From contig NZ_AZUY01000040.1 of the NCBI RefSeq assembly GCF_000513935.1, positions 21,788-58,192 on the forward strand: 36,405 nt of DNA. The letters are read 5' to 3'. Position 1 is the first letter of the stretch. Every line of letters starts with the position of its first letter. A program made the position numbers and the translations under genes. The stretch comes from Mesorhizobium sp. WSM3626 (GTDB taxonomy: Bacteria; Pseudomonadota; Alphaproteobacteria; Rhizobiales; Rhizobiaceae). Below are positions 7,283 to 14,708 of this stretch, one piece after another. The notes beneath the pieces are model-generated. The model saw only the letters and a program-made list of their open reading frames with translations. It did not search any database and was not told the DNA's origin.

Positions 7283-7464
7283 CTAAAAATCCACTTCTTG
7301 TTCTTCCGACAGTCAGAGCGCCCTACGCTCGCCTTGCAGTTCCATTCGACCGCTCGGCTATGTCCTTTGTCTCCAAGACATTTTGTCTTCAAAACATCGG
7401 GCAGGGGCGACTACACCGTCATTGTTGACGGGTCCGGCAGATTGTTCTTGCCGGTACGGGCGGG

Positions 7465-7493
7465 CACATACAGCTATTTCGGCGCTTTGTCAC
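7465..7493 (-). promoter_or_regulatory. Candidate rplS promoter
   Basis: GTGACA (7488-7493) and TATGTG (7465-7470) are separated by 17 bp on the minus strand. This would give an rplS leader of about 175 nt. The match is moderate. Confidence 0.4.
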
Positions 7494-7526
7494 GCCTTGC
7501 CCACGCATTTTTTACCGGCATGGCTC

Positions 7527-7562
7527 CCCGGCATGGCACCATCTTAATCCTGCCGTGCCGGG
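7527..7562. repeat. Imperfect hairpin in the divergent spacer
   Basis: CCCGGCA-T-GGCA and TGCC-G-TGCCGGG form 7 + 4 bp of stem with one mismatch and a 12-nt loop. It lies upstream of both divergent genes, so it is not a terminator of either. It may be a palindromic repeat unit or a regulatory site. Confidence 0.4.
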
Positions 7563-7623
7563 TTGCGCAGGTCCGGCAAGCTCCCTAAGGCAGAAATAGC
7601 ACACATCCTTACGGCGGCCCTCC

Positions 7624-8376
7624 ATGTCTGTCTTCGACGCCATCCTGCTCTTCCTGGCGGGCTTTCTGTCAGGCGCCGCCAACGCGGTCGCCGGCGGCGG
7701 CACCTTCATCACCTTCGGCGCCATGACCTTGGTCGGCGTGCCGCCGATCGTCGCCAACGCCACCTCCTCGGTGACGCAATTTCCCGGCTACATCACCTCG
7801 ACGCTCGCCTATTGGGACGACATCAGGCACTTCTGGCGCGGCGCGCTGCTGCTCTGCCTGATCTCAGCGATCGGCGCCATGGCCGGCGCGCTGATCCTGC
7901 TGGCGCTCGACAATCCATCCTTTCGCGCCCTGGTGCCGTGGCTGCTTTTGGGCGCGACGGCGCTGTTTGCCGCCGGACCCTGGCTGAAGCCGGCGCCGAA
8001 ACCTGGACATGAAGCGGCCGTGGGTTCTCTCGCCGGTTCGCTGGCCCAATTCGTCACCGCCATCTATGGCGGCTTCTTCGGCGCCGGCATGGGCGTGATG
8101 ATGCTGGCCACCCTCGGCCTGACCCAAGCCGGCGACTACCACCGGCTGAATGCCTTGAAGAACATGCTCGCGGTGGTCATCGCCGCTGTCGCCATCGTCG
8201 TCTTCGTCTCTGGCGGCGTCGTCGCCTGGCCGCAGGCGATCATCATGATCCCGGCCGGCGCGCTGGGCGGCTATGCCGGCGTCTGGATCGCCAAGCGCGT
8301 GCCGCAGAATGTGGTGCGCGGCTTCGTCGTCGCCGTCGGCCTGTTTCTCGCCTTCTACTATTTCACCAAAGGCTGA
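7624..8376 (+). CDS. TauE/SafE (TSUP) family membrane permease
   Basis: Integral inner-membrane protein of 250 aa with about seven or eight hydrophobic helices. The family is known for exporting or importing sulfur-containing or organic anions; the substrate here is unknown. The first repeat starts FLAGFLSGAANAVAGGGTFI and the second YGGFFGAGMGVMMLATLGL, the two pseudo-symmetric signature segments of TSUP proteins. The start MSVFDAILLF follows a poor ribosome site (GGCGGCCC). It sits on the opposite strand between rplS and trmD, and its last 19 bp overlap the 3' end of trmD. Confidence 0.92.
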   Translation: MSVFDAILLFLAGFLSGAANAVAGGGTFITFGAMTLVGVPPIVANATSSVTQFPGYITSTLAYWDDIRHFWRGALLLCLISAIGAMAGALILLALDNPSFRALVPWLLLGATALFAAGPWLKPAPKPGHEAAVGSLAGSLAQFVTAIYGGFFGAGMGVMMLATLGLTQAGDYHRLNALKNMLAVVIAAVAIVVFVSGGVVAWPQAIIMIPAGALGGYAGVWIAKRVPQNVVRGFVVAVGLFLAFYYFTKG

Positions 8377-9056
8377 GCGCCCAGAAGATCGGGCCGCCTC
8401 TCCTTCGTCAGCCGCTCTGACTGCTCACGCCGCCAGGCGGCGATCTTCTTGTGATTACCCGAGATCAGCACTTCGGGAATCTCCCGGCCCTCGAATTCCT
8501 GCGGCCGGGTATAATGCGGATGTTCGAGCAGGCCGTTCTCGAAACTCTCTTCCTCGCCGGACACGGCATTGCCCATCACACCGGGCAACAGCCGCACCAC
8601 GGCGTCGAGCAGCACGAGTGCCGCCGGCTCGCCGCCCGACAGGATGAAATCGCCGATCGAGACTTCCTCCAGGCCGCGCGCGTCGATCACCCGCTGGTCG
8701 ACGCCTTCGAAGCGGCCACACAGGATGACGGCGCCCGGCCCGGCGGCGAGCTCGCGCACGCGCGCCTGCGTCAGTGGTTTGCCGCGCGGGCTCATCAACA
8801 GCCGTGGCCGCAAATCACCGGGAGGCGAAGCATGGTCGACCGCCCTGGCCAGCACATCGGCGCGCATCACCATGCCGGCGCCGCCGCCGGCCGGCGTGTC
8901 GTCGACGGTGCGGTGCTTGTCGATGGCGAAATCGCGGATCTGGATCGCATCAAGCGACCATGTGCCGGCCTCCAGCGCCCGTCCGGCCAGCGACACGCCG
9001 AGCGCGCCCGGAAACATCTCGGGATAGAGCGTCAGCACCGACGCGGCAAAACTCAC
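8358..9056 (-). CDS. trmD: tRNA (guanine-37-N1)-methyltransferase
   Basis: SPOUT-class enzyme that methylates G37 of tRNAs with G36 and so prevents +1 frameshifting. Motifs: SVLTLYPEMFPG at the start, DDTPAGGGAGMVM, VILCGRFEGVDQRVI and SIGDFILSGGEPAAL forming the trefoil-knot SAM site, then LLEHPHYTRPQEFEG. The 232-aa length is normal. Its ATG overlaps the rimM stop (ATGA), so translation is coupled. Its 3' end overlaps the convergent TSUP gene by 19 bp. rplS, normally the next gene, is displaced to the far side of that permease. Confidence 0.98.
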   Translation of the reverse strand: MSFAASVLTLYPEMFPGALGVSLAGRALEAGTWSLDAIQIRDFAIDKHRTVDDTPAGGGAGMVMRADVLARAVDHASPPGDLRPRLLMSPRGKPLTQARVRELAAGPGAVILCGRFEGVDQRVIDARGLEEVSIGDFILSGGEPAALVLLDAVVRLLPGVMGNAVSGEEESFENGLLEHPHYTRPQEFEGREIPEVLISGNHKKIAAWRREQSERLTKERRPDLLGAQPLVK

Positions 9057-9652
9057 CGGTTGCCCCCGGCGTCGCGCGGTCCGCGCGGCCTGCCCTTGGG
9101 ATCGAAATCGTCCTCGCGCGGCGCCTCGCCCTCCTCGTCCTCGACCAGCCCGGCCGCCACCGGGTCGACGCGGACAAAACCCTCGGCGATCGACACGGCA
9201 GGCACGGCGGCCTGCGTGAACGGGATCAGTACACCCTTGCGCCCGGCGAGCGTCACATCGAGGATGTCGCCGCCGCCGAAATTGTGCACCGCGACGACCT
9301 TGCCGATGGCGGCACCGGTATCATCCCGGATTTCCAGCCCGATCAGGTCGGCATGGTAGAATTCGTCCTCCTCGCCATCGTCGGGCAACATCGAGCGGTC
9401 GACGAACAGCTCCGTACCGGCGAGCGCTTCGGCCGCGTTGCGGTCGCTGACGCCCTTGAACCGCACCACGACAACGGTGTTGGCAGGCCTTATGTCGGTG
9501 ATCTGGAAGGCACGGCCGTCCCTAGCGTAGAGCGGCCCGTAGTCGGCCAGCGCCATTGGATCGCCGGTGAAGGTTTTCACCCTGAGCTCGCCCTTGATGC
9601 CGTGCGCGGCTCCGATCACGGCCATCTGGACGGGGTTTTGGGGTTTGCTCAT
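9053..9652 (-). CDS. rimM: 16S rRNA processing protein RimM
   Basis: Assembly factor for the 30S head, binding uS19. It has the N-terminal RimM domain (VQMAVIGAAHGIKGELRVK) and the PRC-barrel (EFYHADLIGLEIRDDTG; ILDVTLAGRKGVLIPF). Length is 199 aa; the last 30 residues form an acidic, Arg/Gly-rich extension absent from short RimM proteins. First gene of rimM-trmD. rpsP, which often precedes rimM, is not here: the divergent xerC lies upstream instead. Confidence 0.97.
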   Translation of the reverse strand: MSKPQNPVQMAVIGAAHGIKGELRVKTFTGDPMALADYGPLYARDGRAFQITDIRPANTVVVVRFKGVSDRNAAEALAGTELFVDRSMLPDDGEEDEFYHADLIGLEIRDDTGAAIGKVVAVHNFGGGDILDVTLAGRKGVLIPFTQAAVPAVSIAEGFVRVDPVAAGLVEDEEGEAPREDDFDPKGRPRGPRDAGGNR

Positions 9653-9690
9653 GGGCGAAAAATCCTTTGCCCTGCTCTAGCGCCGCCTCG

Positions 9691-9708
9691 CCGTCATTTC
9701 AATGACGG
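9691..9708. repeat. 18-bp palindrome between rimM and xerC
   Basis: CCGTCATT, a 2-nt centre and AATGACGG form a palindrome in the 98-bp divergent spacer, about 40 bp from each start. A protein-binding site is more likely than a terminator, since no T-run follows. Confidence 0.35.
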
Positions 9709-9750
9709 CCTCTTCACCGCTTTCTAACCCGAATACCCGAGAATGCCGCG

Positions 9751-10689
9751 ATGCAGGAATTCCTCATACCGGCAAAACCCGATCTCCAGGCGGCGCGTGA
9801 AAGCTGGCTGAAGATGCTGGCGCGCGAACGCCGGCTGTCGCCGCAAACCGTCGAGGCGTATGAGCGCGATTCACGCCAGTTCCTGCACTTCCTTACCGGC
9901 CATATCGGCGGACCGCCCGGCATTTCCGATATCGCCGACCTGCGCCCCGCCGATCTGCGCGGCTTCCTCGCCGCTCGCCGCAATGCCGGTGCCGGCGCAC
10001 GCACGCTTGGCCGTGGATTGGCCGGCATCCGTTCGCTGCTGCGGTTCCTCGAACGACGAGGCCTGGCCAATGCGGCTGGTGCGGCTGCCTTGCGCGCGCC
10101 GCGCCAGCCCAAATCGCTGCCCAAGCCGCTGACGGCGAGCGATGCCAGGCACGTGGTCTCCGTCGAGGGTCAGCTGGCCGAAGAACCCTGGATCGCTGCC
10201 CGCAACGCCGCCGTGCTGACGCTGCTCTACGGCTCGGGCCTGCGCATTTCGGAAGCGCTTGGGCTGGCCGGGGCCGATCTGGCATCGGAGGCCGACACCG
10301 TGCTGCGCGTCACCGGCAAGGGCGGCAAGACGCGGCTGGTGCCGGTATTGCCGGTGGCGATCAGGGCGATCGCCGAATACCGCAGGCTCTGCCCCTACCA
10401 TCTCGACCCGAAGGAATTGCTGTTTCGCGGCGCGCGCGGCGGCCCGCTCAACCCGGCCATCATCCAGCGCGACATGGCGAAACTGCGCGCGGCACTCAAC
10501 CTGCCCGACACCGCGACGCCGCATGCCTTGCGCCATTCCTTCGCCACCCATTTGCTCGGCCGTGGCGGCGATCTGCGCACCATCCAGGAACTCCTGGGCC
10601 ACGCCAGCCTGTCGACGACGCAGATCTACACCGGTGTCGACACCGCAAGACTGCTGGAAATCTACGAATCGGCCCACCCCAGGGCCTGA
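9751..10689 (+). CDS. xerC: Tyrosine recombinase XerC
   Basis: Site-specific recombinase that, with XerD, resolves chromosome dimers at dif during division. The N-terminal SAM-like core-binding domain spans about residues 15-105. The catalytic set is complete: Arg165 (GSGLRISEAL), Lys190 (VTGKGGKTRL), His258 and Arg261 (HALRHSFATHLL), His284 and Tyr293 (TQIYTGVDT). The 312-aa length fits XerC. Neighbours are housekeeping genes with no attachment site or phage genes, which supports a housekeeping Xer over a mobile-element integrase. XerD cannot be excluded from sequence alone. Confidence 0.9.
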   Translation: MQEFLIPAKPDLQAARESWLKMLARERRLSPQTVEAYERDSRQFLHFLTGHIGGPPGISDIADLRPADLRGFLAARRNAGAGARTLGRGLAGIRSLLRFLERRGLANAAGAAALRAPRQPKSLPKPLTASDARHVVSVEGQLAEEPWIAARNAAVLTLLYGSGLRISEALGLAGADLASEADTVLRVTGKGGKTRLVPVLPVAIRAIAEYRRLCPYHLDPKELLFRGARGGPLNPAIIQRDMAKLRAALNLPDTATPHALRHSFATHLLGRGGDLRTIQELLGHASLSTTQIYTGVDTARLLEIYESAHPRA

Positions 10690-10751
10690 ACTCTTCAATT
10701 TTGCCGTCCCGATTAACGGTTTTGCCGCTTTTCGGTCCTAGGAATGGGATC

Positions 10752-11819
10752 ATGAAACGCGTCATCGCCATCGCCGACCGTGCAGCTTCCGTCTCGCTGA
10801 AACTGCTTGTCGCGCTCAACGTGCTGTTTTTCCTGTCCTTCCTTGCCGTGCTGCTGTTCGCCGCCGGCAGGGCGCACGCGGAAGTCCCGACCTGTACCGG
10901 CGCCGACATGCTGTCGGCCTTGCAGAAGGGCAACCCTGCCACCTACGACAAGATCGAGGCGGAGGCGGCGGCCACGCTCAATGGCAAGGGCCTGCTGTGG
11001 AAGCTGGAAAAATCAGGCGAACAGCCATCCTACCTGTTCGGCACCATGCACATGACCGATCCGCGCGTGACCACGCTGCCGGCCTATGCGCAGAAGGCCT
11101 TTGACGCCGCCGGCATCCTCATCATCGAGACCACCGACGTGCTCGACAAGCAGAAGATGATGGCGGCGATGCTGAAGGAGCCGGACCTGATGATGTTCAC
11201 CGACTCCACGACGCTGTCGTCATTGCTGTCGCCGGACGAAGCAGCGGCCATGAACGCCGCGCTCGACGCGCGCGGCATCCCGCCGGCAACGGTCGCCAAG
11301 ATGAAGCCATGGATGTTGTCGGCCATGATGGCGCTTCCAGCCTGCGAACTCGCCCGTCAGGCCGGCGGAGCGCCGGTGCTCGACGTCAAGCTGGCGGAGA
11401 GCGCCAAGGCGGCCGGCAAGCCGGTGGAAGGATTGGAAACGGCCGAGAGCCAGCTGCGCGCCATGGCCTCGCTGCCGCTCGCCTTCCACATGAAGGGCTT
11501 GGTCGACACGCTGAAGCTGGGCGACAAGGTCAACGATATCAACGAGACCATGATCGTGCTCTACCAGCGTGGCGACACCGGCATGTTCTGGCCGCTGTTC
11601 CGCGCCGCCATGCCCGACGAGCAGGACGATCCCGCGGGCTATGCCGCCTTCGAGGAGACCATGATCACCAGCCGCAACGAGGTGATGGTCGATCATGCCG
11701 GGCCGATCCTGGCCAAGGGCAACGCCTTCATGGCGGTCGGCGCGCTGCATCTTCCCGGTCCAGAGGGACTGGTCGAGGATTTCCGCAAAGCCGGCTATAC
11801 TGTCACGGCCGTCAATTGA
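10752..11819 (+). CDS. TraB/GumN family secreted or membrane-anchored protein
   Basis: Belongs to the TraB/PrgY/GumN family, related to Tiki-type proteases; the bacterial function is not established. A signal or anchor segment covers about residues 15-35 (LLVALNVLFFLSFLAVLLFA). The first conserved motif is SYLFGTMHMTDPRV and the C-terminal one FMAVGALHLPGPEGLVEDF, with the paired GxxH-type histidines expected for metal binding. The ATG at 10752 follows GGAATGGGA; the upstream in-frame start lacks this and would lengthen the signal. It lies 62 bp after xerC on the same strand and ends at a strong hairpin. Confidence 0.88.
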   Translation: MKRVIAIADRAASVSLKLLVALNVLFFLSFLAVLLFAAGRAHAEVPTCTGADMLSALQKGNPATYDKIEAEAAATLNGKGLLWKLEKSGEQPSYLFGTMHMTDPRVTTLPAYAQKAFDAAGILIIETTDVLDKQKMMAAMLKEPDLMMFTDSTTLSSLLSPDEAAAMNAALDARGIPPATVAKMKPWMLSAMMALPACELARQAGGAPVLDVKLAESAKAAGKPVEGLETAESQLRAMASLPLAFHMKGLVDTLKLGDKVNDINETMIVLYQRGDTGMFWPLFRAAMPDEQDDPAGYAAFEETMITSRNEVMVDHAGPILAKGNAFMAVGALHLPGPEGLVEDFRKAGYTVTAVN

Positions 11820-11829
11820 GTCGGATGGC

Positions 11830-11873
11830 AGCGGAGGCCCGCAAACGCCGCGTTTCCGGCGTTTTCCTCCGCT
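11830..11873 (+). terminator. Compound hairpin terminator after the TraB/GumN gene
   Basis: The outer stem AGCGGAGG/CCTCCGCT (8 bp) encloses an inner stem AACGCCG/CGGCGTT (7 bp, loop CGTTTC) that is followed by TTCC. It lies 11 nt after the stop. The T-run is short, so efficiency is uncertain. Confidence 0.6.
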
Positions 11874-11884
11874 AGCGTGAAACC

Positions 11885-11918
11885 CAATCAACGGTTGCGC
11901 GTTGATGGATGTTGATTG
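11885..11918 (+). promoter_or_regulatory. 8-bp inverted repeat upstream of the Pro/Ala-rich gene
   Basis: CAATCAAC (11885-11892) and GTTGATTG (11911-11918) are perfect complements 18 bp apart, with another GTTGAT between them. The block ends 30 bp before the next start codon and could be a regulator site. No clear -35/-10 pair is visible. Confidence 0.35.
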
Positions 11919-11948
11919 ACCATTTTCATTTTCCCGGAGGACACGTTT

Positions 11949-12293
11949 ATGGCGAACACACCAAACCCAAACGATCCGTACAATTCGTCCACCAATGCCC
12001 CTCGGCCGAGCGGCGGTGGCGGCAGCCCTTGGCTGATTGCGCTGGTCGTCGTTATTCTGGCGATAGTCGCGTATTACGTTTTCGGAAGAAGTGGCCAGCA
12101 CCCGGCACCCGCCGAGCCGCCAGCGGCCAGCACACCGGCCCCGGCGCCCGCGCCGGCTGAACCGATGAAGCCCGCCGAACCGGCCAAGCCAGCCGAACCG
12201 GCCAAGCCAGCCGAACCGGCTCCTGCGCCAGCCCCGGCTCCGGCACCAGCTCCCGCGCCTGCGCCTGCACCCGCACCGGCTCCAGCCCAGTAA
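11949..12293 (+). CDS. Small membrane-anchored Pro/Ala-rich protein (114 aa)
   Basis: No known family. A polar, Asn/Pro-rich N-terminus of about 30 residues is followed by one hydrophobic segment (LIALVVVILAIVAYYVFG), then a low-complexity tail of Pro, Ala, Glu and Lys: three KPAEPA-type units and a run of AP dipeptides to the end. It is probably an inner-membrane protein with a rigid extended tail spanning periplasm or wall, TonB-linker-like but without a TonB domain. The ATG at 11949 has GGAGGA 7 nt upstream; an earlier in-frame ATG lacks this. It is a single-gene unit between two hairpins. Confidence 0.8.
   Translation: MANTPNPNDPYNSSTNAPRPSGGGGSPWLIALVVVILAIVAYYVFGRSGQHPAPAEPPAASTPAPAPAPAEPMKPAEPAKPAEPAKPAEPAPAPAPAPAPAPAPAPAPAPAPAQ
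12159..12220 (+). repeat. 18-bp tandem repeat inside the Pro/Ala-rich gene
   Basis: One degenerate copy (12159-12176), two exact copies of GAACCGGCCAAGCCAGCC (12177-12212) and a partial copy encode EPAKPA units in frame. Copy-number change would alter tail length in 6-residue steps without a frameshift. Confidence 0.85.
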
Positions 12294-12311
12294 GCGGCCC
12301 GAATCAAAGAG

Positions 12312-12345
12312 GAACGGCCCGCTGAAAGGCGGGCCGTTTTGTTTT
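12312..12345 (+). terminator. Intrinsic terminator after the Pro/Ala-rich gene
   Basis: AACGGCCCGC, loop TGAAAG and GCGGGCCGTT form a 10-bp GC-rich stem followed by TTGTTTT. It is a textbook intrinsic terminator 20 nt after the stop. Confidence 0.88.
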
Positions 12346-12365
12346 GGGCTCCGAGGACGGGTGTT

Positions 12366-12510
12366 TTGAGATTCAGGTCAGGCCCGAACCGAGAATGGGT
12401 TCCGAGAACCGGAACGGAGCGTACTTTTGCGTATGAGTACAGTTCTACTGCGACGCAGTAGAACTGGGAAGCGCGGGAACGCGCCCTTGGCGGGCCGGCA
12501 TCACCTGAAC
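12366..12510. repeat. Dispersed intergenic palindromic repeat, full-length copy
   Basis: The left end TGAGATTCAGGTCAGGCCC and the right end, read in reverse complement as GTTCAGGTGATGCCGGCCC, are imperfect inverted ends. The middle holds GAGAACCGGAACGGAGCGTAC, shared with the copy at 36 kb, and an 11-bp perfect hairpin AGTTCTACTGC/GCAGTAGAACT (12441-12465). It fills the space between the preceding terminator and the 3' end of lpd. No ORF. I recall this type of unit as frequent in Mesorhizobium intergenic DNA; that is memory, not a search. Confidence 0.65.
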
Positions 12511-12521
12511 GTCGAGACAGC

Positions 12522-13928
12522 CTAGATATGGATCGGCTTGAAGAACGTCGCCAGCGCCGCTTCCTTCACCGCTTCCGACATCGTCGGATGCGCGTGGCAG
12601 GTGCGGGCCAGGTCTTCCGATGAGCCGCCGAACTCCATCAGCACCGCCGCCTCGTGGATCATCTCGCCGGCGCCGAAGCCGACGATATGGACGCCGAGCA
12701 CGCGGTCGCTCTGCTTGTCGGCCAGGATCTTCACGAAGCCGTCGGTGTGCAGCATGGCGCGCGCGCGGCCGTTGGCGGTGAAGGGGAATTTTCCGACCTT
12801 GTAGTCGATACCGGCCTTCTTCAGCTCTTCCTCGGTCTTGCCGACCGAGGCGATCTCCGGACTGGTGTAGACCACGCTCGGAATGACCTCATAGTTCACA
12901 TGCCCGGCCTGGCCGGCGATGGTCTCGGCCACCGCCACGCCCTCGTCCTCGGCCTTGTGCGCCAGCATCGGCCCGGCGATGACATCGCCGATGGCATAGA
13001 TGCCGGGAACATTTGTCCTGAGATGCCCGTCGGTCTTGACCCGGCCGCGCTCGTCGACCTCGACGCCGGCTTCCTTCAGCCCAAGGCTGTCCGAAAAGGC
13101 GCGGCGTCCCGTCGAGATCAACACCACGTCGGCATCGATCGTTTCGGCGGCACCACCCTTGACCGGCTCGAAGGTAACGGTCGCGCCCTTCTTGGTCTTG
13201 GCGACGCCGGTGACCTTGGCGCCGAGCTTGAACTCGAAGTCTTGCTTGGAGAGCAGCCGCTGGAATTGTTTCGACACCTCGCCGTCCATGCCGCCCAAAA
13301 TGGTGTCGAGGAACTCGACCACCGTGACCTTGGCGCCGAGCCGTGCCCAGACCGAGCCGAGTTCGAGCCCGATGACGCCGCCGCCGACCACCACCAGATG
13401 GCCAGGCACCTTCTCCAGCGACAGCGCGCCAGTCGACGACACGATGATTTTCTCGTCGAAGTCGATCTTGACGCCGGGAATGCCGGCGACATCGGACCCA
13501 GTGGCGATGACGATGTTTTTGGTCTCGATCTCCTCGACCTTGCCGTCCTCGCCGGTCACCGAGACCTTGCCGGCGGCGACCACCTTGCCGGTGCCGCGGA
13601 AGCTGTCGATCTTGTTCTTCTTGAACAGGAAGGCGACGCCGTTGACGTTGGACAACACCGTCGCGTCCTTGTGCGCCATCATCTTCTTCAGGTTCAGCTT
13701 GGGTGCCGGGATTTCGACACCGAGCGTGTCGAAGGAATGACCGGCCTCGGCGAACATCTCGGAGGCATGAAGCAGCGCCTTGGACGGGATGCAGCCGATG
13801 TTGAGGCAGGTGCCGCCGAAGGTCGCGTTCTTCTCGACCACCGCGACCTTCAGCCCGAGCTGCGCCGCTTTGATGGCGCAGACATAGCCGCCCGGTCCCG
13901 AGCCGATGATAACCACGTCATAAGCCAT
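12522..13928 (-). CDS. lpd: Dihydrolipoamide dehydrogenase (E3)
   Basis: FAD flavoprotein that reoxidises dihydrolipoyl groups with NAD+, here as E3 of the 2-oxoglutarate dehydrogenase complex. FAD-binding VVIIGSGPGGYVCAIKAAQLG at the N-terminus, redox-active Cys41 and Cys46 (GGTCLNIGCIPSK), NAD-binding VVVGGGVIGLELGSV, second FAD motif IYAIGDVIAGPMLAHKAEDE and the C-terminal catalytic His (HAHPTMSEAVKEA) are all intact. 468 aa is standard. Last gene of the TCA cluster, 24 bp after the SDR gene. It may also serve other lipoyl systems if it is the only copy. Confidence 0.97.
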   Translation of the reverse strand: MAYDVVIIGSGPGGYVCAIKAAQLGLKVAVVEKNATFGGTCLNIGCIPSKALLHASEMFAEAGHSFDTLGVEIPAPKLNLKKMMAHKDATVLSNVNGVAFLFKKNKIDSFRGTGKVVAAGKVSVTGEDGKVEEIETKNIVIATGSDVAGIPGVKIDFDEKIIVSSTGALSLEKVPGHLVVVGGGVIGLELGSVWARLGAKVTVVEFLDTILGGMDGEVSKQFQRLLSKQDFEFKLGAKVTGVAKTKKGATVTFEPVKGGAAETIDADVVLISTGRRAFSDSLGLKEAGVEVDERGRVKTDGHLRTNVPGIYAIGDVIAGPMLAHKAEDEGVAVAETIAGQAGHVNYEVIPSVVYTSPEIASVGKTEEELKKAGIDYKVGKFPFTANGRARAMLHTDGFVKILADKQSDRVLGVHIVGFGAGEMIHEAAVLMEFGGSSEDLARTCHAHPTMSEAVKEAALATFFKPIHI

Positions 13929-13952
13929 GTTTGTTTCCCTTTTGCTTGGGGC

Positions 13953-14708
13953 TCAGCGGCCGCCGCTGACATTCAGGATCGCGCCCGTCGTATAGGACGC
14001 GGCATCGGATAAAAGATAGAGGACCGCGCCAGCGACTTCATCCGCCGTGCCTGCTCTCTTCATCGGCAGCAGGTCGCGAAACCGTTCTATCCGGTCGGGC
14101 TGGCCGCCGGAGGCGTGGATGTCGGTGTCGATGATGCCCGGCCGCACCGCATTGACGCGAATGCCTTCCATCGCCACCTCGCGGGCGAGGCCGATGGTGA
14201 AGGTGTCGATGGCGCCCTTGGAGGCTGCATAGTCGACATATTCGCCCGGCGAGCCCAGCGTCGCCGCCGCCGACGAGATGTTGACGATCGATCCGCCCGA
14301 CCCACCATGCCGCGTCGACATGCGCTTGACGGCCTCGCGGGCGCACAGGAACGAGCCGACGACATTGATGCGCATCATGCGTTCCAGCCGCGACACATCC
14401 ATCTCGTCGACGCGCGCCTTGACGTCGACAATTCCGGCGTTGTTGACGAAGGCGTCGAGCCGGCCAAAGGCGTGGTCGACAGCGCCGAACATGGCCACGA
14501 TATCGGTTTCCTTGCCGACATCGCCCCTGACGGCAACAGCTTCGCCGCCGCCGGCCTTGATCTCGGCAACCAGCGCATCCGCCGCAGCCTTGCTGGAGGC
14601 GTAATTGACCGCGACGCGATAGCCAGCCTTGGCTCCCAGCCGGCAGATGGCAGCGCCGATGCCACGGCTGCCGCCGGTGACCAGCAGCACTTTTTGCGTC
14701 GCGCTCAT
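13953..14708 (-). CDS. SDR-family oxidoreductase
   Basis: Classical short-chain dehydrogenase/reductase, about 250 aa, NAD(P)-dependent and probably cytoplasmic. Cofactor motif VTGGSRGIGAAICRL (TGxxxGIG), structural NNAG in AFVNNAGIVD, the catalytic Ser in IVNISSAAATLGS, and Tyr/Lys in YVDYAASKGAI are present. The C-terminus ends VSGGR, typical of FabG-like SDRs. The substrate cannot be inferred. The ATG at 14708 overlaps the stop of the upstream secreted-protein gene (ATGA), so the two are translationally coupled. Both sit between sucB and lpd. Confidence 0.92.
   Translation of the reverse strand: MSATQKVLLVTGGSRGIGAAICRLGAKAGYRVAVNYASSKAAADALVAEIKAGGGEAVAVRGDVGKETDIVAMFGAVDHAFGRLDAFVNNAGIVDVKARVDEMDVSRLERMMRINVVGSFLCAREAVKRMSTRHGGSGGSIVNISSAAATLGSPGEYVDYAASKGAIDTFTIGLAREVAMEGIRVNAVRPGIIDTDIHASGGQPDRIERFRDLLPMKRAGTADEVAGAVLYLLSDAASYTTGAILNVSGGR

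Larger units (their letters stand above)
7283..7623. other. 341-bp divergent spacer between rplS and the TSUP gene
   Basis: No convincing gene. It holds, from left to right, the rplS ribosome site and leader, a perfect 6-bp palindrome AAGACA-TTT-TGTCTT (7375-7389), a candidate minus-strand promoter (7465-7493) and a large imperfect hairpin (7527-7562). Short ORFs here overlap genes or lack codon bias. No strong plus-strand promoter for the permease stands out. Confidence 0.6.

Noticed and set aside
9751..10689. Integrase of a prophage or genomic island
   Set aside because: No phage, tRNA or attachment site is nearby; length and housekeeping neighbours fit XerC/XerD.
12159..12290. CRISPR-like repeats
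   Set aside because: Repeats are contiguous and in frame with no unique spacers; they encode a Pro/Ala tail.
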